Shown here: positions 7,640 to 16,861 of the stretch, piece by piece
Position numbering within the stretch: the stretch's first letter is position 1
How the letters are laid out: the number at the start of each line of letters is the position of its first letter
Assembly (NCBI RefSeq): GCF_021223605.1
Contig: NZ_CP075175.1
Span: 372,001 to 436,000, forward strand
Direction: 5' to 3'
Origin: Paenibacillus sp. 481
Lineage (GTDB): Bacteria; Bacillota; Bacilli; Paenibacillales; Paenibacillaceae
DNA: 64,000 bases
Translations under genes and position numbers: made by a program
The notes under the pieces: model-generated
Told to the model about the DNA's origin: nothing
The model's input: only the letters and a program-made list of their open reading frames with translations
Databases searched by the model: none

Positions 7640-8410
7640 TTACATACAAAATATATGCTTACCAATCGTCTTCACTTGCGGTCGTGTCCAAATCCATTTC
7701 GATGTTGCTGTCACCGGATTGAAATAGTACAAGCAACCTCCCGATGGGTCCCATCCGTTAATTGCATCTTGCACTGCTTCTCTAGCCTTCTCATTTGGTG
7801 TGAGCCAAATTTGTCCATCAGCTACAGCCGTAAAAGCACGTGGTTGAAAAATAACACCTGACACCGTGTTCGGGAAACTAGGCGACTTAACACGGTTTAA
7901 TATAACGGCCGCAACCGCAACTTGCCCTTCATACGGCTCGCCGCGCGCCTCACCATATACCGCATTCGCCATCAGCTTTAAATCATTTTCCGAGAACCCT
8001 AAATTGTTCGAGCCGCTAAGTCTGCTCGGTTTATTCGGGCTTTTAGACGGAGGCTTTGCTGGTGGTGGCGCTGATTGATTCGATTGGGGACTCCAGTTTT
8101 TCGTTGCGTTGACTAGCTTTGTTTTGGTCTTTGTCCCAACGACCCCATCCGATTTCAACCCAAACTTCCATTGAAACCAAGTTACCGCATTTTTTGTAGC
8201 TCCGCCGAACACTCCATCAATTTTTCCGTTGTAATAGCCTAAAAATTTAAGCCGTCCTTGCAGTTCAGTAACGTCCTTCCCGCTCGCCCCATATTTAATC
8301 GTCGCGCTACTGAACGTTTCCATCGTTTCATTCATTTGTTTGTACTCATACGCGCCGAACAAAGCAAGTACCATGCATAGCGTAATCCAAATGATGCGTT
8401 TTCTTCTCAT
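7640..8410 (-). CDS. sleB: Spore cortex-lytic transglycosylase SleB
   Basis: 256 aa. The N-terminus (RKRIIWITLCMVLALFGAY) is a signal/anchor. Residues about 40-95 are a peptidoglycan-binding repeat (VTELQGRLKFLGYYNGKIDG). A Pro/Ser-rich linker follows, then the SleB/Hydrolase_2 catalytic domain (about 140-256) with the catalytic Glu in YGEARGE and the AAVILNRVKS motif. SleB degrades cortex muramic-lactam glycan in germination. No ypeB partner is next to it, unlike in Bacillus. A sigma-G-type promoter lies at 8458-8488, fitting forespore expression. The paralogous CwlJ lacks the binding domain, so SleB is the better call. Confidence 0.88.
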   Translation of the reverse strand: MRRKRIIWITLCMVLALFGAYEYKQMNETMETFSSATIKYGASGKDVTELQGRLKFLGYYNGKIDGVFGGATKNAVTWFQWKFGLKSDGVVGTKTKTKLVNATKNWSPQSNQSAPPPAKPPSKSPNKPSRLSGSNNLGFSENDLKLMANAVYGEARGEPYEGQVAVAAVILNRVKSPSFPNTVSGVIFQPRAFTAVADGQIWLTPNEKAREAVQDAINGWDPSGGCLYYFNPVTATSKWIWTRPQVKTIGKHIFCM

Positions 8411-8457
8411 GCCTAACGTCTACCTCTCTCTTGTGAATTTAACAGGATTGGCAACAT

Positions 8458-8488
8458 TATTATGAGATAACGTCATTTGTTCTATGCA
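8458..8488 (-). promoter_or_regulatory. Sigma-G (or sigma-F) type promoter of sleB
   Basis: On the minus strand TGCATA (8488-8483), 18 bases, then CATAATA (8464-8458). This fits the forespore consensus TGnATA-N18-CATAnTA. It is 48 bases before the sleB start, in the right orientation and in front of a known forespore-type gene. Confidence 0.65.
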
Positions 8489-8539
8489 TTTCCATGCTTT
8501 TATTTTTATGTAAGAAAAAGCTTATTACTTGACAGCGGC

Positions 8540-11227
8540 TTACGATGACTTCTTCGTATGCTGATATTGTTCCCACGTCATTAGCACTTCACGCGGCCGG
8601 CTGCCTTCGTGCGGACCGATAATACCTTGCATATTCATATGATCAATAAGTCGGCTGGCACGGTTATAACCTATCCGCATGCGCCGCTGCAACAACGATG
8701 CAGAAGCTTGCTGTGCTTCTAGCACCATTTGTACAGCCTGCTCGTATAATTCATCTATTGGTTCGTCAGCAGCTAAGCCGTTCTCATCAATTTCAGGCAC
8801 AAGATCTTCGTTATATTCAGCCTGACCTTGGTCACGGCAAAAAGTTACGACTGTCTCCACCTCTTGATCGGACAAGAAAGCGCCTTGCACGCGAATCGGT
8901 TTGGATGACCCCATCGGCAGGTACAACATATCCCCACGACCAAGCAGCTTTTCAGCGCCAGCCATATCTAGTATTGTACGTGAATCGACTTGCGATGAGA
9001 CACCAAACGCAATCCGCGAAGGGATGTTCGCTTTTATTACCCCAGTAATAACGTCTACCGATGGACGCTGCGTAGCAATGATGAGGTGTATACCAGCAGC
9101 ACGGGCCATCTGAGCTAGGCGGCAAATAGCATCCTCTACATCGTTAGCCGCTACCATCATCAAATCAGCCAGCTCGTCCACGATAACGACGATAAACGGC
9201 AGCACTTTTTCTTTTTCTTCGGCCACTAAATTGTTATAGCCCTCGATGTTACGTGTACCCGATTTAGAAAATAGTTCATACCGCTTCTCCATCTCCACGA
9301 CAATCTTCTTCAACGCAAGGGAAGCGCGACGTGGATCGGTTACGACAGGAGCCAACAAATGTGGGATACCATTGTACACATTCAATTCAACCATTTTGGG
9401 GTCGATCATTAAAAATTTCACTTCATCAGGCTTTGCCTTATACAGCACGCTCGTAATAATACCGTTAATACAGACCGATTTACCCGAGCCGGTTGCACCT
9501 GCAACAAGTAAGTGCGGCATGCGAGCCAAGTTGCCTACAATAGGTGCTCCTGAAATATCACGTCCAAGTGTAATGGATAGCCGTGAAGATGCTTCTAGGA
9601 ACGTCTGTGTTTCCATCACTTCTCGCATCGTGACGACAGATACTTCATTGTTCGGCACCTCGATACCGATCGCGGATTTCCCTGGAATTGGCGCCTCCAT
9701 TCGAATGTCCTTTGCGGCTAATGCCAAAGCAATATCATCGGACAAACTCACAATACGGCTAACTTTCACACCAATATCCGGCTGAATCTCGTAACGAGTA
9801 ACCGCTGGCCCGCGAACGACTTCCAACACTTTTGCTCGCACCCCGAAGCTTTCTAATGTCGCCTCAAGTTTACGTGCGGTTTGCATGTAATCGGCATGAT
9901 CGCCACCTTTTCCACTTCCTTGCGGCTTAGAAAGCAGCTGGAATGATGGTAATTTGTACGGTTTTGGCGGCGGCTTAGGCGGATCCGACAATTCAGAATG
10001 CTCAATTGATTGTTGATCGGTTGCGTCCGTGTTGACTTCCGTCGAGTCATTCGAATGAATGGTCATTGGATCCACTTCTTCTGCATTTGGTGTATGCAAA
10101 GAAATGGGGAGGGGTTCCTCCAAATCATCTTCAACATCGTCTTGAGTCGAGGACGAAGCTCGTCCTATATGATGCACTTCATCCATTTCGTGCGCTCGAT
10201 CTGTCGAATCTGTAGCTGTAAAATCTCTAAACAATGGTGTTGGTTGCTGCAATTCGTTCCCTTGCGTATTTATCTCATCTTCGTTCTGTAGACGATTGTG
10301 ACGCTCAGCAGCATACGCTTCAGCTACATCCGAGTCGTTCTCATCAGAACGGAATGAACGTGGGCGTTCTGAAAAACGTTTGTCTTTTTCCATATATTCT
10401 TCGTCTTCATCCCAATGTTCACGCTGCTTAGCTTTTTTACGCCCTCCAAATAACTGGTAAAAAATAGGCGTTCTTTCGCGATCAAGTAGCTCCTCATCCT
10501 CATCTTCATTATCCATATGGTCAGGTAATAGATCTTCATCATCCATCGCCTTGCGTTTGCGGCCTGATTGCACCTTACGCTCGTTCATTCGTGCTCTGCG
10601 TTTTTTCATGATCGTAATCGTAATCTTACTTACTTTCGCTCGTATGAGTCGTATGAGCTCGATATATGACATTTGCGTAATAAGCATGAAGCCGATAAAC
10701 ATGAGAACGATGATCAGCAGCTTCGTGCCAAGACCGCCGAACAAAGAAAATAGAACACAATATAGTGCAGCACCTATATAGCCACCACTAATGTCCTTTT
10801 GCAGCATGGTCCCTGCGGTTCCAGTTTCGTTCGCATGAATCAGTTCAACTTTTAACGTGTTATGTATGTCTTGAAAAATTCGTCCTGCACTTAATTGCTC
10901 CGCTACAGGTAACAGTCGCTGTTCAACAGCAGACATCGTACTGAGCATCGTGAATGCTAATAAAATGCACATTATTCCCGTCTTACGGGGTGTCCAACCG
11001 GTCGGCCATTGGCGCTTGATCATGACGACTAATCCCACATATATAAACAAGAGCGGAATAATAAAATACCACTTACCGAGCAAAAGGCCGAACAATTTGG
11101 ACAACGAACGGCCAAAGGCAGCTTCTCCTGACAATGCGATAATGGAACATGTAATGAGTAAAATACCGTATATTTCATATTTCAAACTTTTGCTAAACGA
11201 TTGTTTCTTCTTCTTTTTACGAGCCAC
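8540..11227 (-). CDS. spoIIIE: FtsK/SpoIIIE DNA translocase
   Basis: 895 aa. Membrane segments fall within about residues 17-190. A very acidic, Arg/Ser-containing linker spans about 210-430 ([17 protein letters not shown]). The RecA-like motor follows with Walker A GATGSGKS near 575-583 and Walker [14 protein letters not shown] near 677-689, and a winged-helix gamma domain ([19 protein letters not shown]) at the end. It pumps chromosomal DNA through the septum, including into the forespore. B. subtilis SpoIIIE is under 800 aa; the extra length is in the linker. GTG start at 11227 with GGAGGTGA. It follows ylzJ, as in Bacillus. Confidence 0.95.
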   Translation of the reverse strand: MARKKKKKQSFSKSLKYEIYGILLITCSIIALSGEAAFGRSLSKLFGLLLGKWYFIIPLLFIYVGLVVMIKRQWPTGWTPRKTGIMCILLAFTMLSTMSAVEQRLLPVAEQLSAGRIFQDIHNTLKVELIHANETGTAGTMLQKDISGGYIGAALYCVLFSLFGGLGTKLLIIVLMFIGFMLITQMSYIELIRLIRAKVSKITITIMKKRRARMNERKVQSGRKRKAMDDEDLLPDHMDNEDEDEELLDRERTPIFYQLFGGRKKAKQREHWDEDEEYMEKDKRFSERPRSFRSDENDSDVAEAYAAERHNRLQNEDEINTQGNELQQPTPLFRDFTATDSTDRAHEMDEVHHIGRASSSTQDDVEDDLEEPLPISLHTPNAEEVDPMTIHSNDSTEVNTDATDQQSIEHSELSDPPKPPPKPYKLPSFQLLSKPQGSGKGGDHADYMQTARKLEATLESFGVRAKVLEVVRGPAVTRYEIQPDIGVKVSRIVSLSDDIALALAAKDIRMEAPIPGKSAIGIEVPNNEVSVVTMREVMETQTFLEASSRLSITLGRDISGAPIVGNLARMPHLLVAGATGSGKSVCINGIITSVLYKAKPDEVKFLMIDPKMVELNVYNGIPHLLAPVVTDPRRASLALKKIVVEMEKRYELFSKSGTRNIEGYNNLVAEEKEKVLPFIVVIVDELADLMMVAANDVEDAICRLAQMARAAGIHLIIATQRPSVDVITGVIKANIPSRIAFGVSSQVDSRTILDMAGAEKLLGRGDMLYLPMGSSKPIRVQGAFLSDQEVETVVTFCRDQGQAEYNEDLVPEIDENGLAADEPIDELYEQAVQMVLEAQQASASLLQRRMRIGYNRASRLIDHMNMQGIIGPHEGSRPREVLMTWEQYQHTKKSS

Positions 11228-11258
11228 CGTTCGCTCACCTCCATCTGTTCATCTGTTC

Positions 11259-11288
11259 ATTATAACATAGAACAACCGTTCCTCCCAA
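11259..11288 (-). promoter_or_regulatory. Promoter of spoIIIE
   Basis: On the minus strand TTGGGA (11288-11283), 18 bases, then a perfect TATAAT (11264-11259), 32 bases before the GTG start. It follows the ylzJ terminator directly, so spoIIIE should be an independent unit. Confidence 0.6.
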
Positions 11289-11309
11289 CCTCCAGAAACG
11301 CACAACAAA

Positions 11310-11342
11310 AAAATAAAGCCGCACTATAATGCGACTTTATTT
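11310..11342 (-). terminator. Terminator after tepA-ylzJ
   Basis: On the minus strand AATAAAGTCGCA-TTATAG-TGCGGCTTTATT, 12 bp with one G-U pair, is followed by TTTTTG. It lies 60 bases after the ylzJ stop. Confidence 0.8.
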
Positions 11343-11402
11343 GACATGACGAACGTTGTTAAAGATGACACGACGAACGATGTCACATATTCGTTTATTC
11401 AA

Positions 11403-11627
11403 TTAATTAAAGATGGACTGTGTTTGCAACAATGCACCTGGCATCCAATTCGGATCTAGAAAATCATCTAAATGACTACATTGAACAAGGCGTTCAATTC
11501 GCACGGTTTGTTGGTCAACATGCTGGACAAGCAACGTTCGGCCCTGCCATTTCATTTCTGTAAATTCAGGCTGCTTGTCAAAACCATTTAGTACTTGCTC
11601 TAGTGGTAATATGGTGTAAAGTGTCAT
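11403..11627 (-). CDS. ylzJ: YlzJ-like small protein
   Basis: 74 aa beginning [13 protein letters not shown]. This matches the YlzJ-like family (B. subtilis YlzJ, about 70 aa), a small soluble protein of unknown function encoded between tepA and spoIIIE. The central [20 protein letters not shown] looks like paired beta strands. Its start overlaps the tepA stop by 4 bases (ATGA), so the two are probably translated together. Confidence 0.85.
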   Translation of the reverse strand: MTLYTILPLEQVLNGFDKQPEFTEMKWQGRTLLVQHVDQQTVRIERLVQCSHLDDFLDPNWMPGALLQTQSIFN

Positions 11628-12520
11628 CGTTGTCCCCCTCCTGGCCCACCTTGAGGAGGTATATTATTCAGATTATTATTCATATTGTTAAGATGTGAGT
11701 TCGGTATGTTAGATTGCACCTGTTGATTGGCTTGCGGTGGCTGCAAACCTACCACTTGGGCAGAAGATGGTGCTGCATTACGCTGCCGCTTGTCATCTAT
11801 GAGTCGATTTAATTGGTTCAACGCGGTTGTGATCCCACCGATTTCGTCAATAAGTCCATAGCGAACAGCATCCGCACCAATCACAGTTGTACCTATATCA
11901 CGTGTAAGCTCGCCCGTTTTAAACATTAGCTCTTTAAATTGCTCCTCGGTTACTTTCGAATGCGAAGTCACAAATCGAGTAACGCGTTCTTGCATTTTAT
12001 CTAAATATTCAAACGTCTGTGGAACACCAATCACAAGCCCTGTTAAGCGGATAGGATGAATAGTCATCGTCGCTGTCTCCGCAATCATGGATACGTTTGC
12101 AGAAACAGCAATCGGAACCCCTATGCTGTGCCCACCTCCAAGCACAAGTGCAACTGTAGGTTTTGACATCGATGCGATTATTTCTGCTATGGCAAGTCCC
12201 GCTTCTACATCACCGCCAACTGTGTTTAAAAGAACGAGCACACCTTCGATTTTACTGTTCTGCTCTGCAGCAACAAGTTGTGGAATGACATGCTCGTATT
12301 TCGTTGTCTTGTTCTGCGGAGGCAACACGATGTGGCCTTCGATTTGACCGATGATATTGAGACAATAAATATTGGACTCACCTGTAGAAGGCACTGAAGC
12401 GGTTCCAAGTTGCTGAATCGTTTCAACGCTCGGTGGCCCTTTAGGCACATTAACTTCTGGTTGGGGTGTTTCATTGTTTAACTGTGCTAAGTCCCATGGC
12501 ACGCCGTTCATTTGTGGCAC
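11624..12520 (-). CDS. tepA: ClpP-fold serine protease TepA (YmfB)
   Basis: 298 aa. The N-terminal part is unrelated and polar. The core (about residues 55-225) is a ClpP/crotonase fold with [17 protein letters not shown] carrying the nucleophile Ser, and a His in MTIHPIR that would be the second catalytic residue. The C-terminal 50 residues are Gln/Asn/Pro-rich ([16 protein letters not shown]). B. subtilis TepA has been linked to protein secretion and degradation of small spore proteins. The start is GTG at 12520 with GGAGGG 9 bases upstream; an ATG 3 codons in is possible. An 11-bp inverted repeat covers the start codon (12517-12563). Confidence 0.88.
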   Translation of the reverse strand: MPQMNGVPWDLAQLNNETPQPEVNVPKGPPSVETIQQLGTASVPSTGESNIYCLNIIGQIEGHIVLPPQNKTTKYEHVIPQLVAAEQNSKIEGVLVLLNTVGGDVEAGLAIAEIIASMSKPTVALVLGGGHSIGVPIAVSANVSMIAETATMTIHPIRLTGLVIGVPQTFEYLDKMQERVTRFVTSHSKVTEEQFKELMFKTGELTRDIGTTVIGADAVRYGLIDEIGGITTALNQLNRLIDDKRQRNAAPSSAQVVGLQPPQANQQVQSNIPNSHLNNMNNNLNNIPPQGGPGGGQR

Positions 12521-12563
12521 AACCTATCCCTCCATTCTGTACCGATACCCTCATAGGTTGTGC
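12517..12563 (-). promoter_or_regulatory. Leader hairpin occluding the tepA start codon
   Basis: On the minus strand GCACAACCTAT (12563-12553) and ATAGGTTGTGC (12527-12517) are perfect 11-bp arms around a 25-base loop. The downstream arm contains the GTG start codon, and the GGAGGG ribosome site sits in the loop immediately before that arm. Folding would limit initiation. Regulation is inferred; the repeat itself is plain in the sequence. Confidence 0.55.
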
Positions 12564-12671
12564 ACTTCACAAATAGTTATGCTGGAAACACCCTCATTTC
12601 AACGTTTCAAAATATAATCATTTCACCTTAATTCTCCAGAACATACATACTATATTCTTAAAAAGAAAAAA

Positions 12672-12699
12672 GCCCCTTGCTGTGGGTGCAGCAAGAGGC
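12672..12699 (-). terminator. Terminator after RNase J gene
   Basis: On the minus strand GCCTCTTGCTG-CACCCA-CAGCAAGGGGC, 11 bp with one T-G pair, is followed by TTTTTTCTTTTT. It lies 36 bases after the rnj stop. Confidence 0.85.
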
Positions 12700-12735
12700 G
12701 AGTTCAATTCATCGTGACTGTAGCGCGACCTTAGG

Positions 12736-14412
12736 TCACACTTCCATTATTATAGGCAATATCATCGGACGGCGGCGCGTCTGCTCATATAAGAAGCGAC
12801 CAAGCGCATCTTTAACGTGCGTCTTAAGCGACGCCCATTCGTTAACGTTTTCGTTCATAAGGCGGTGCAGCGTTGATGTTACGATACGATTCGCTTCATC
12901 AAGCAATCCTTCCGACTCACGAACATAAACGAAACCGCGCGAGATAATGTCCGGACCTGACAAGATCGTCCCGTCTTGCTTACTAAGCGTGACGACGACG
13001 ACCAAAATGCCGTCTTGCGACAACAATTTGCGGTCGCGCAGTACGATGTTGCCCACATCGCCGACACCAAGTCCGTCAATAAGCACATAACCTGACGGTA
13101 CTTTAGAGCCGCGGCGTGCAACACCGTTCTGAATCTCAACTGTGTCACCGATATCAGTGATAAAGATCTGCTCACGATCCATGCCGATGGACTCAGCCAA
13201 TTGTGCATGGTGACGTAGCATACGATATTCCCCGTGGATGGGAATAAAGTACTTTGGTTTCATCAAGTTGAGCATGAGTTTCAACTCTTCTTGACTACCG
13301 TGACCAGATACGTGAACTTTAGAATGTCCACCACCATAAATGACGTTAGCTCCTAGACGGAACAATTCGTCGATCGTACGGCCAACATATTTTTCATTGC
13401 CTGGGATTGGCGTCGCAGCGATCACGACCGTATCACCTGGCAAAATATCGACTTTGCGATGTGTAGAGCGTGCCATCCGCGTCAATGCGGACATTGGCTC
13501 ACCTTGGCTGCCAGTAGACAAAATAACGACACGATCAGCTGCCATTTTGTTAACTTCTTCAGGTTCAATCAACATGCCATCTGGGATATGCAAATATCCC
13601 AATTCAGAAGCGATAGTGACGACGTTCACCATGCTTCTACCAATGACAGTTAGTTTACGATTTGTAACGTGCGCTGCTTCAATGACTTGTTGAATGCGGT
13701 GAATATTTGAAGCAAACGTAGCAACGACAACGCGCTGCTGGGCCTTACGGAAAATATCTTTAAGTTCTTCGCCCACAATGCTCTCCGACTGTGTAAAGCC
13801 AGGACGTTCTGCGTTTGTACTATCCGAGAGTAAGGCTAATACACCTTTTTGCCCAATTTCAGCCATCCGATGTAAATCCGCATATTGCGCATTCACTGGC
13901 GTTTGGTCAAATTTAAAGTCCCCCGTATGAACGACGCATCCTTCCGGTGTTTCCAAGCAAATGCCGACCGAATCCGGAATGGAGTGGTTCGTTTTAAAGA
14001 ACGTTGAGCGGATCGATCCAAGTTGGATATCTGAATCCGCATGAATAAGTATACGTTTTGTTTCGCCGAGCAAATTAGCTTCGCGCAGCTTGCTTTCAAC
14101 TAGCCCGAGCGTCAATCGCGTGCCATAAATCGGAACATTCAAATGTCTCAATACATACGGCAATCCGCCAATATGATCTTCGTGTCCATGTGTAAGTAAA
14201 ATACCGCGAACTTTATCGCGATTTTCTGTCAAGTATGAAATATCCGGAATGACTATATCAATTCCGAGCATATCTTCTTCCGGAAACTTCAATCCTGCGT
14301 CTACGACGACGATGTCATTTCCGTATTGGACGACGTACATGTTTTTTCCGATTTCACCGACGCCGCCCAATGCGAAGATAAGCAATTTATCAGCGTTGTT
14401 TTTCTTCGACAA
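12736..14412 (-). CDS. rnjB: Ribonuclease J (RnjB position)
   Basis: 558 aa metallo-beta-lactamase/beta-CASP ribonuclease. The metal motif HGHEDHIGG is at about residue 75-83. GDFKFDQTPV, the beta-CASP region and HVSGHGSQEELK (motif C area) follow, with a C-terminal domain ending MILPIIMEV. RNase J has 5'-3' exonuclease and endonuclease activity in mRNA decay and rRNA processing. Synteny (dapA-rnj-tepA) and the last residues match B. subtilis rnjB, but the metal-binding HxHxDH is complete here, so it may be fully active. The rnjA/rnjB name is by position. ATG start, AGGAGG upstream. Confidence 0.92.
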   Translation of the reverse strand: MSKKNNADKLLIFALGGVGEIGKNMYVVQYGNDIVVVDAGLKFPEEDMLGIDIVIPDISYLTENRDKVRGILLTHGHEDHIGGLPYVLRHLNVPIYGTRLTLGLVESKLREANLLGETKRILIHADSDIQLGSIRSTFFKTNHSIPDSVGICLETPEGCVVHTGDFKFDQTPVNAQYADLHRMAEIGQKGVLALLSDSTNAERPGFTQSESIVGEELKDIFRKAQQRVVVATFASNIHRIQQVIEAAHVTNRKLTVIGRSMVNVVTIASELGYLHIPDGMLIEPEEVNKMAADRVVILSTGSQGEPMSALTRMARSTHRKVDILPGDTVVIAATPIPGNEKYVGRTIDELFRLGANVIYGGGHSKVHVSGHGSQEELKLMLNLMKPKYFIPIHGEYRMLRHHAQLAESIGMDREQIFITDIGDTVEIQNGVARRGSKVPSGYVLIDGLGVGDVGNIVLRDRKLLSQDGILVVVVTLSKQDGTILSGPDIISRGFVYVRESEGLLDEANRIVTSTLHRLMNENVNEWASLKTHVKDALGRFLYEQTRRRPMILPIIMEV

Positions 14413-14502
14413 GTGGATCTTTACCTCCTATATTCAGTTGGCCGTCGCACCAATGAACTTCCTGTTTTTTTAAAAAATACCGCACCCAGTCACTTGATAA
14501 TC

Positions 14503-14532
14503 ATTATACATGAACAAATGTAAAAAAAACAA
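14503..14532 (-). promoter_or_regulatory. Probable promoter of the RNase J gene
   Basis: On the minus strand TTGTTT (14532-14527), 18 bases, then perfect TATAAT (14508-14503). It lies 90 bases before the rnj ATG and just after the dapA terminator. The -35 match is only moderate. Confidence 0.45.
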
Positions 14533-14570
14533 GTCAGCGTTTCGATAGGCATAGTGTCCCCGAAATGCAA

Positions 14571-14602
14571 AAAACCGATGCCTCAATATCGGGCATCGGT
14601 TT
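14571..14602 (-). terminator. Terminator after dapA
   Basis: On the minus strand AACCGATGCC-CGATATTGA-GGCATCGGTT, with flanking A-T pairs, is followed by TTTTGC. It lies 20 bases after the dapA stop. Confidence 0.85.
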
Positions 14603-14622
14603 CATAACGAATACAATATGCG

Positions 14623-15504
14623 TTAACTATGAGTAACAAGCTGCTTAATAAAAGCGGCTTCGCTTTCAGAAGCGGACACAAGTGGCAAGCGGACGCCGCC
14701 TACTTGGAAACCGCGTAATTCTAACGCAAATTTCACAGCAACGGGGTTAGGAACAGGATGCGGACACTCAAATAGCCCTTTAAATACAGGATAAAGCTCA
14801 TGATGAATCCGAGTGGCTTCACTATGCTTACCTGTCAAAAAGGCATTGATCATCGTCTTCATCCGATCACCAACAAGATGACTTGCAACGCTAACAACTC
14901 CATAACCACCCACTGCAAGCAATGGCAAAGTTACTGGATCGTCGCCACTGTACACTTTAAACCCTTCTGGGGCACCCGCAACAAGCAGCGTCATTTGCTC
15001 TAATGACACACATTCTTTAACAGCTACAATATTCGGAATTTGCGCCAACCGAAGCGTAGTATCTACCGTTAAGCTTGCTACAGTACGTCCTGGAACGTTG
15101 TACAGTATAACAGGCACTGTCGTTGATTCCGCAATCGCTTTGAAGTGCTGATAAAGCCCTTCTTGATTCGGCTTATTGTAATAAGGGACAACAAGAAGCA
15201 CACCATCAACACCCGCTTCTTCAGCAAGCTTGGTCAAATGAATAGAGTGAGCTGTGTTATTGCTACCAGTACCTGCAATAATCCGGCAACGACCCTGAGC
15301 AGTCTTCACGGCAAAACGGAATAATTCTACTTTCTCTTCATCCGATAACGTCGGTGACTCTCCAGTCGTGCCAGCAATCACGATTGCATCATTTTGTTGT
15401 TGTTCAATTAAGTAGTGAATAAGACGTTCTGTCTCAGACCAATTAATTTGTTGGTTGTCATCAAACGGCGTTACCATCGCCGTAATTAATCTACCGAAAT
15501 CCAT
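14623..15504 (-). CDS. dapA: 4-hydroxy-tetrahydrodipicolinate synthase DapA
   Basis: 293 aa TIM-barrel aldolase condensing pyruvate with aspartate semialdehyde, the branch point to diaminopimelate, lysine and dipicolinate. It has GTTGESPTL (about 43-51), the YNVPGRT Tyr motif (about 133-139), VAVKE with the Schiff-base Lys (about 160-164) and SGDDPVTLP. The start is the ATG at 15504 (MDFGRLITAMVTPFD), 8 bases after GAGGAGG; a longer reading from 15525 would begin inside that ribosome site. It lies 60 bases after dapG and is followed by a strong terminator. Confidence 0.96.
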   Translation of the reverse strand: MDFGRLITAMVTPFDDNQQINWSETERLIHYLIEQQQNDAIVIAGTTGESPTLSDEEKVELFRFAVKTAQGRCRIIAGTGSNNTAHSIHLTKLAEEAGVDGVLLVVPYYNKPNQEGLYQHFKAIAESTTVPVILYNVPGRTVASLTVDTTLRLAQIPNIVAVKECVSLEQMTLLVAGAPEGFKVYSGDDPVTLPLLAVGGYGVVSVASHLVGDRMKTMINAFLTGKHSEATRIHHELYPVFKGLFECPHPVPNPVAVKFALELRGFQVGGVRLPLVSASESEAAFIKQLVTHS

Positions 15505-15564
15505 GCCAAAATCCTCCTCACGCACCTACGGCGTGCAAGCCGGATGTTCAAACTGTCGGATGGT

Positions 15565-16782
15565 TTATCGATGGAGTTCGAACTTGGCATGCAGCGCACG
15601 TAAGGCGCGTACCATATCTTCTTTTCGCACAAGTACCCAAATGGTCGTGTTTGAATCGGCAGATTGCAAAATTTGCACCTCTTGCTCCGTGAGCGCTTCA
15701 ACGATTCGTGCCATAATACCTGGCACTCCGTTAATGCCGCCACCAATAACCGACACTTTTGCACAACCTGATAACGACTTAGGTGCAAAGCCCATCTGCT
15801 CCAATACAGTCAACGCTTTTGGCGCGTCTGAATCAAACACCGTATAAACCGCGCCTGATGGGGTTACATTAATAAAGTCTACGCTAATTGAGTTCTGGGC
15901 CATCGCTTTGAACACTTTTAATTGCAAATCATAAGCACCGTTTTGTGACTCAACGGTTATTTGAGTGACATTGCTGACGTAAGCAATTCCTGTAACAAAG
16001 CGATCAACAATGTTCGCCTGCATGTCTTTGAATCCTTCTGGATTCGTTACAAGCGTGCCTTCTTCATCGGAGAACGTTGAGCGAACGCGTACCGGAACTT
16101 GAGCCTGCATCGCAATTTCAACTGCGCGTGGATGAATGACTTTAGCACCTTGATGCGCCATATTACATATTTCAGCGTAACTGACAACAGTCAACGGCTT
16201 TGCGTCTTCAACTAGACGTGGGTCAGCTGTTAAAATGCCGTTAACATCGGTATAAATATCAACGATTTCGGCTCTTAAAGCCGCACCAAGCGCCGTAGCC
16301 GAAGTATCACTGCCGCCACGTCCTAATGTTGTAAAGTCACCTTGCTCAGAAACACCTTGGAATCCGGTTACAATGACAACTTGATGATCATTCCACGCAG
16401 CATGAACACGGTCTGGACGTACATCCAAAATGCGTGCGTTTCCGTAATGTGAGTCTGTTCGGAAGCCAGCTTGGGCTCCAGTAAGAACAGTTGCTTTAAT
16501 CTGTTCGGATTGCAGCAAACTGCATAACGTTGTAGCTGAAATAATTTCACCGCAGCACAGTAGTAAATCCTTCTCCCGTGCTGGTAAGCTGTCACCATTC
16601 TCTCCAACCCAGTCCAATAAGGTATCCGTTGCATACGGCTCCCCACGTCGACCCATAGCCGAAACAACGACAGCTAACTTGTAACCCGCTTCCAATTCAC
16701 GTCGAATATGATTAATAACTTGCGCTCTGGCTTCTGATGTAGATAGAGAAGTTCCACCAAACTTCTGTACTAATATACGCAT
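15565..16782 (-). CDS. dapG: Aspartate kinase I (diaminopimelate-sensitive type) DapG
   Basis: 405 aa, the length of B. subtilis DapG (404). KFGGTS is at residues 8-13, with TLGRGGSDTSA for the kinase domain, and two ACT-type regulatory regions at about 265-400 (IDFINVTPSG; KVSVIGGGINGVPG). It phosphorylates aspartate to start the Asp-family pathway. Genes asd, dapG and dapA form the first three steps. ATG start, TGGAGGA upstream. A terminator separates it from asd, so part of its transcription may come from readthrough or an unseen promoter. By family it should be feedback-inhibited by diaminopimelate; the sequence alone does not prove this. Confidence 0.95.
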   Translation of the reverse strand: MRILVQKFGGTSLSTSEARAQVINHIRRELEAGYKLAVVVSAMGRRGEPYATDTLLDWVGENGDSLPAREKDLLLCCGEIISATTLCSLLQSEQIKATVLTGAQAGFRTDSHYGNARILDVRPDRVHAAWNDHQVVIVTGFQGVSEQGDFTTLGRGGSDTSATALGAALRAEIVDIYTDVNGILTADPRLVEDAKPLTVVSYAEICNMAHQGAKVIHPRAVEIAMQAQVPVRVRSTFSDEEGTLVTNPEGFKDMQANIVDRFVTGIAYVSNVTQITVESQNGAYDLQLKVFKAMAQNSISVDFINVTPSGAVYTVFDSDAPKALTVLEQMGFAPKSLSGCAKVSVIGGGINGVPGIMARIVEALTEQEVQILQSADSNTTIWVLVRKEDMVRALRALHAKFELHR

Positions 16783-16842
16783 GAAAATTCCTCCAACCTT
16801 GAAGACTGACTGCCAGACAATGATTGTTGCCTAGACAAAAAA

Positions 16843-16860
16843 GGCAGGAGCGACCCTGCC
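16843..16860 (-). terminator. Terminator/attenuator after asd
   Basis: On the minus strand GGCAGG-GTCGCT-CCTGCC is followed by TTTTTTGTC, starting at the asd stop codon. The stem is short (6 bp) but GC-rich with a clean T-run. It could lower dapG-dapA expression relative to asd. Confidence 0.7.
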
Positions 16861-16861
16861 G

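Noticed and set aside
15505-15525. Longer DapA start at 15525
   Set aside because: The alternative GTG is part of the Shine-Dalgarno (GTGAGGAGG) for the ATG at 15504, and the family begins near that ATG.
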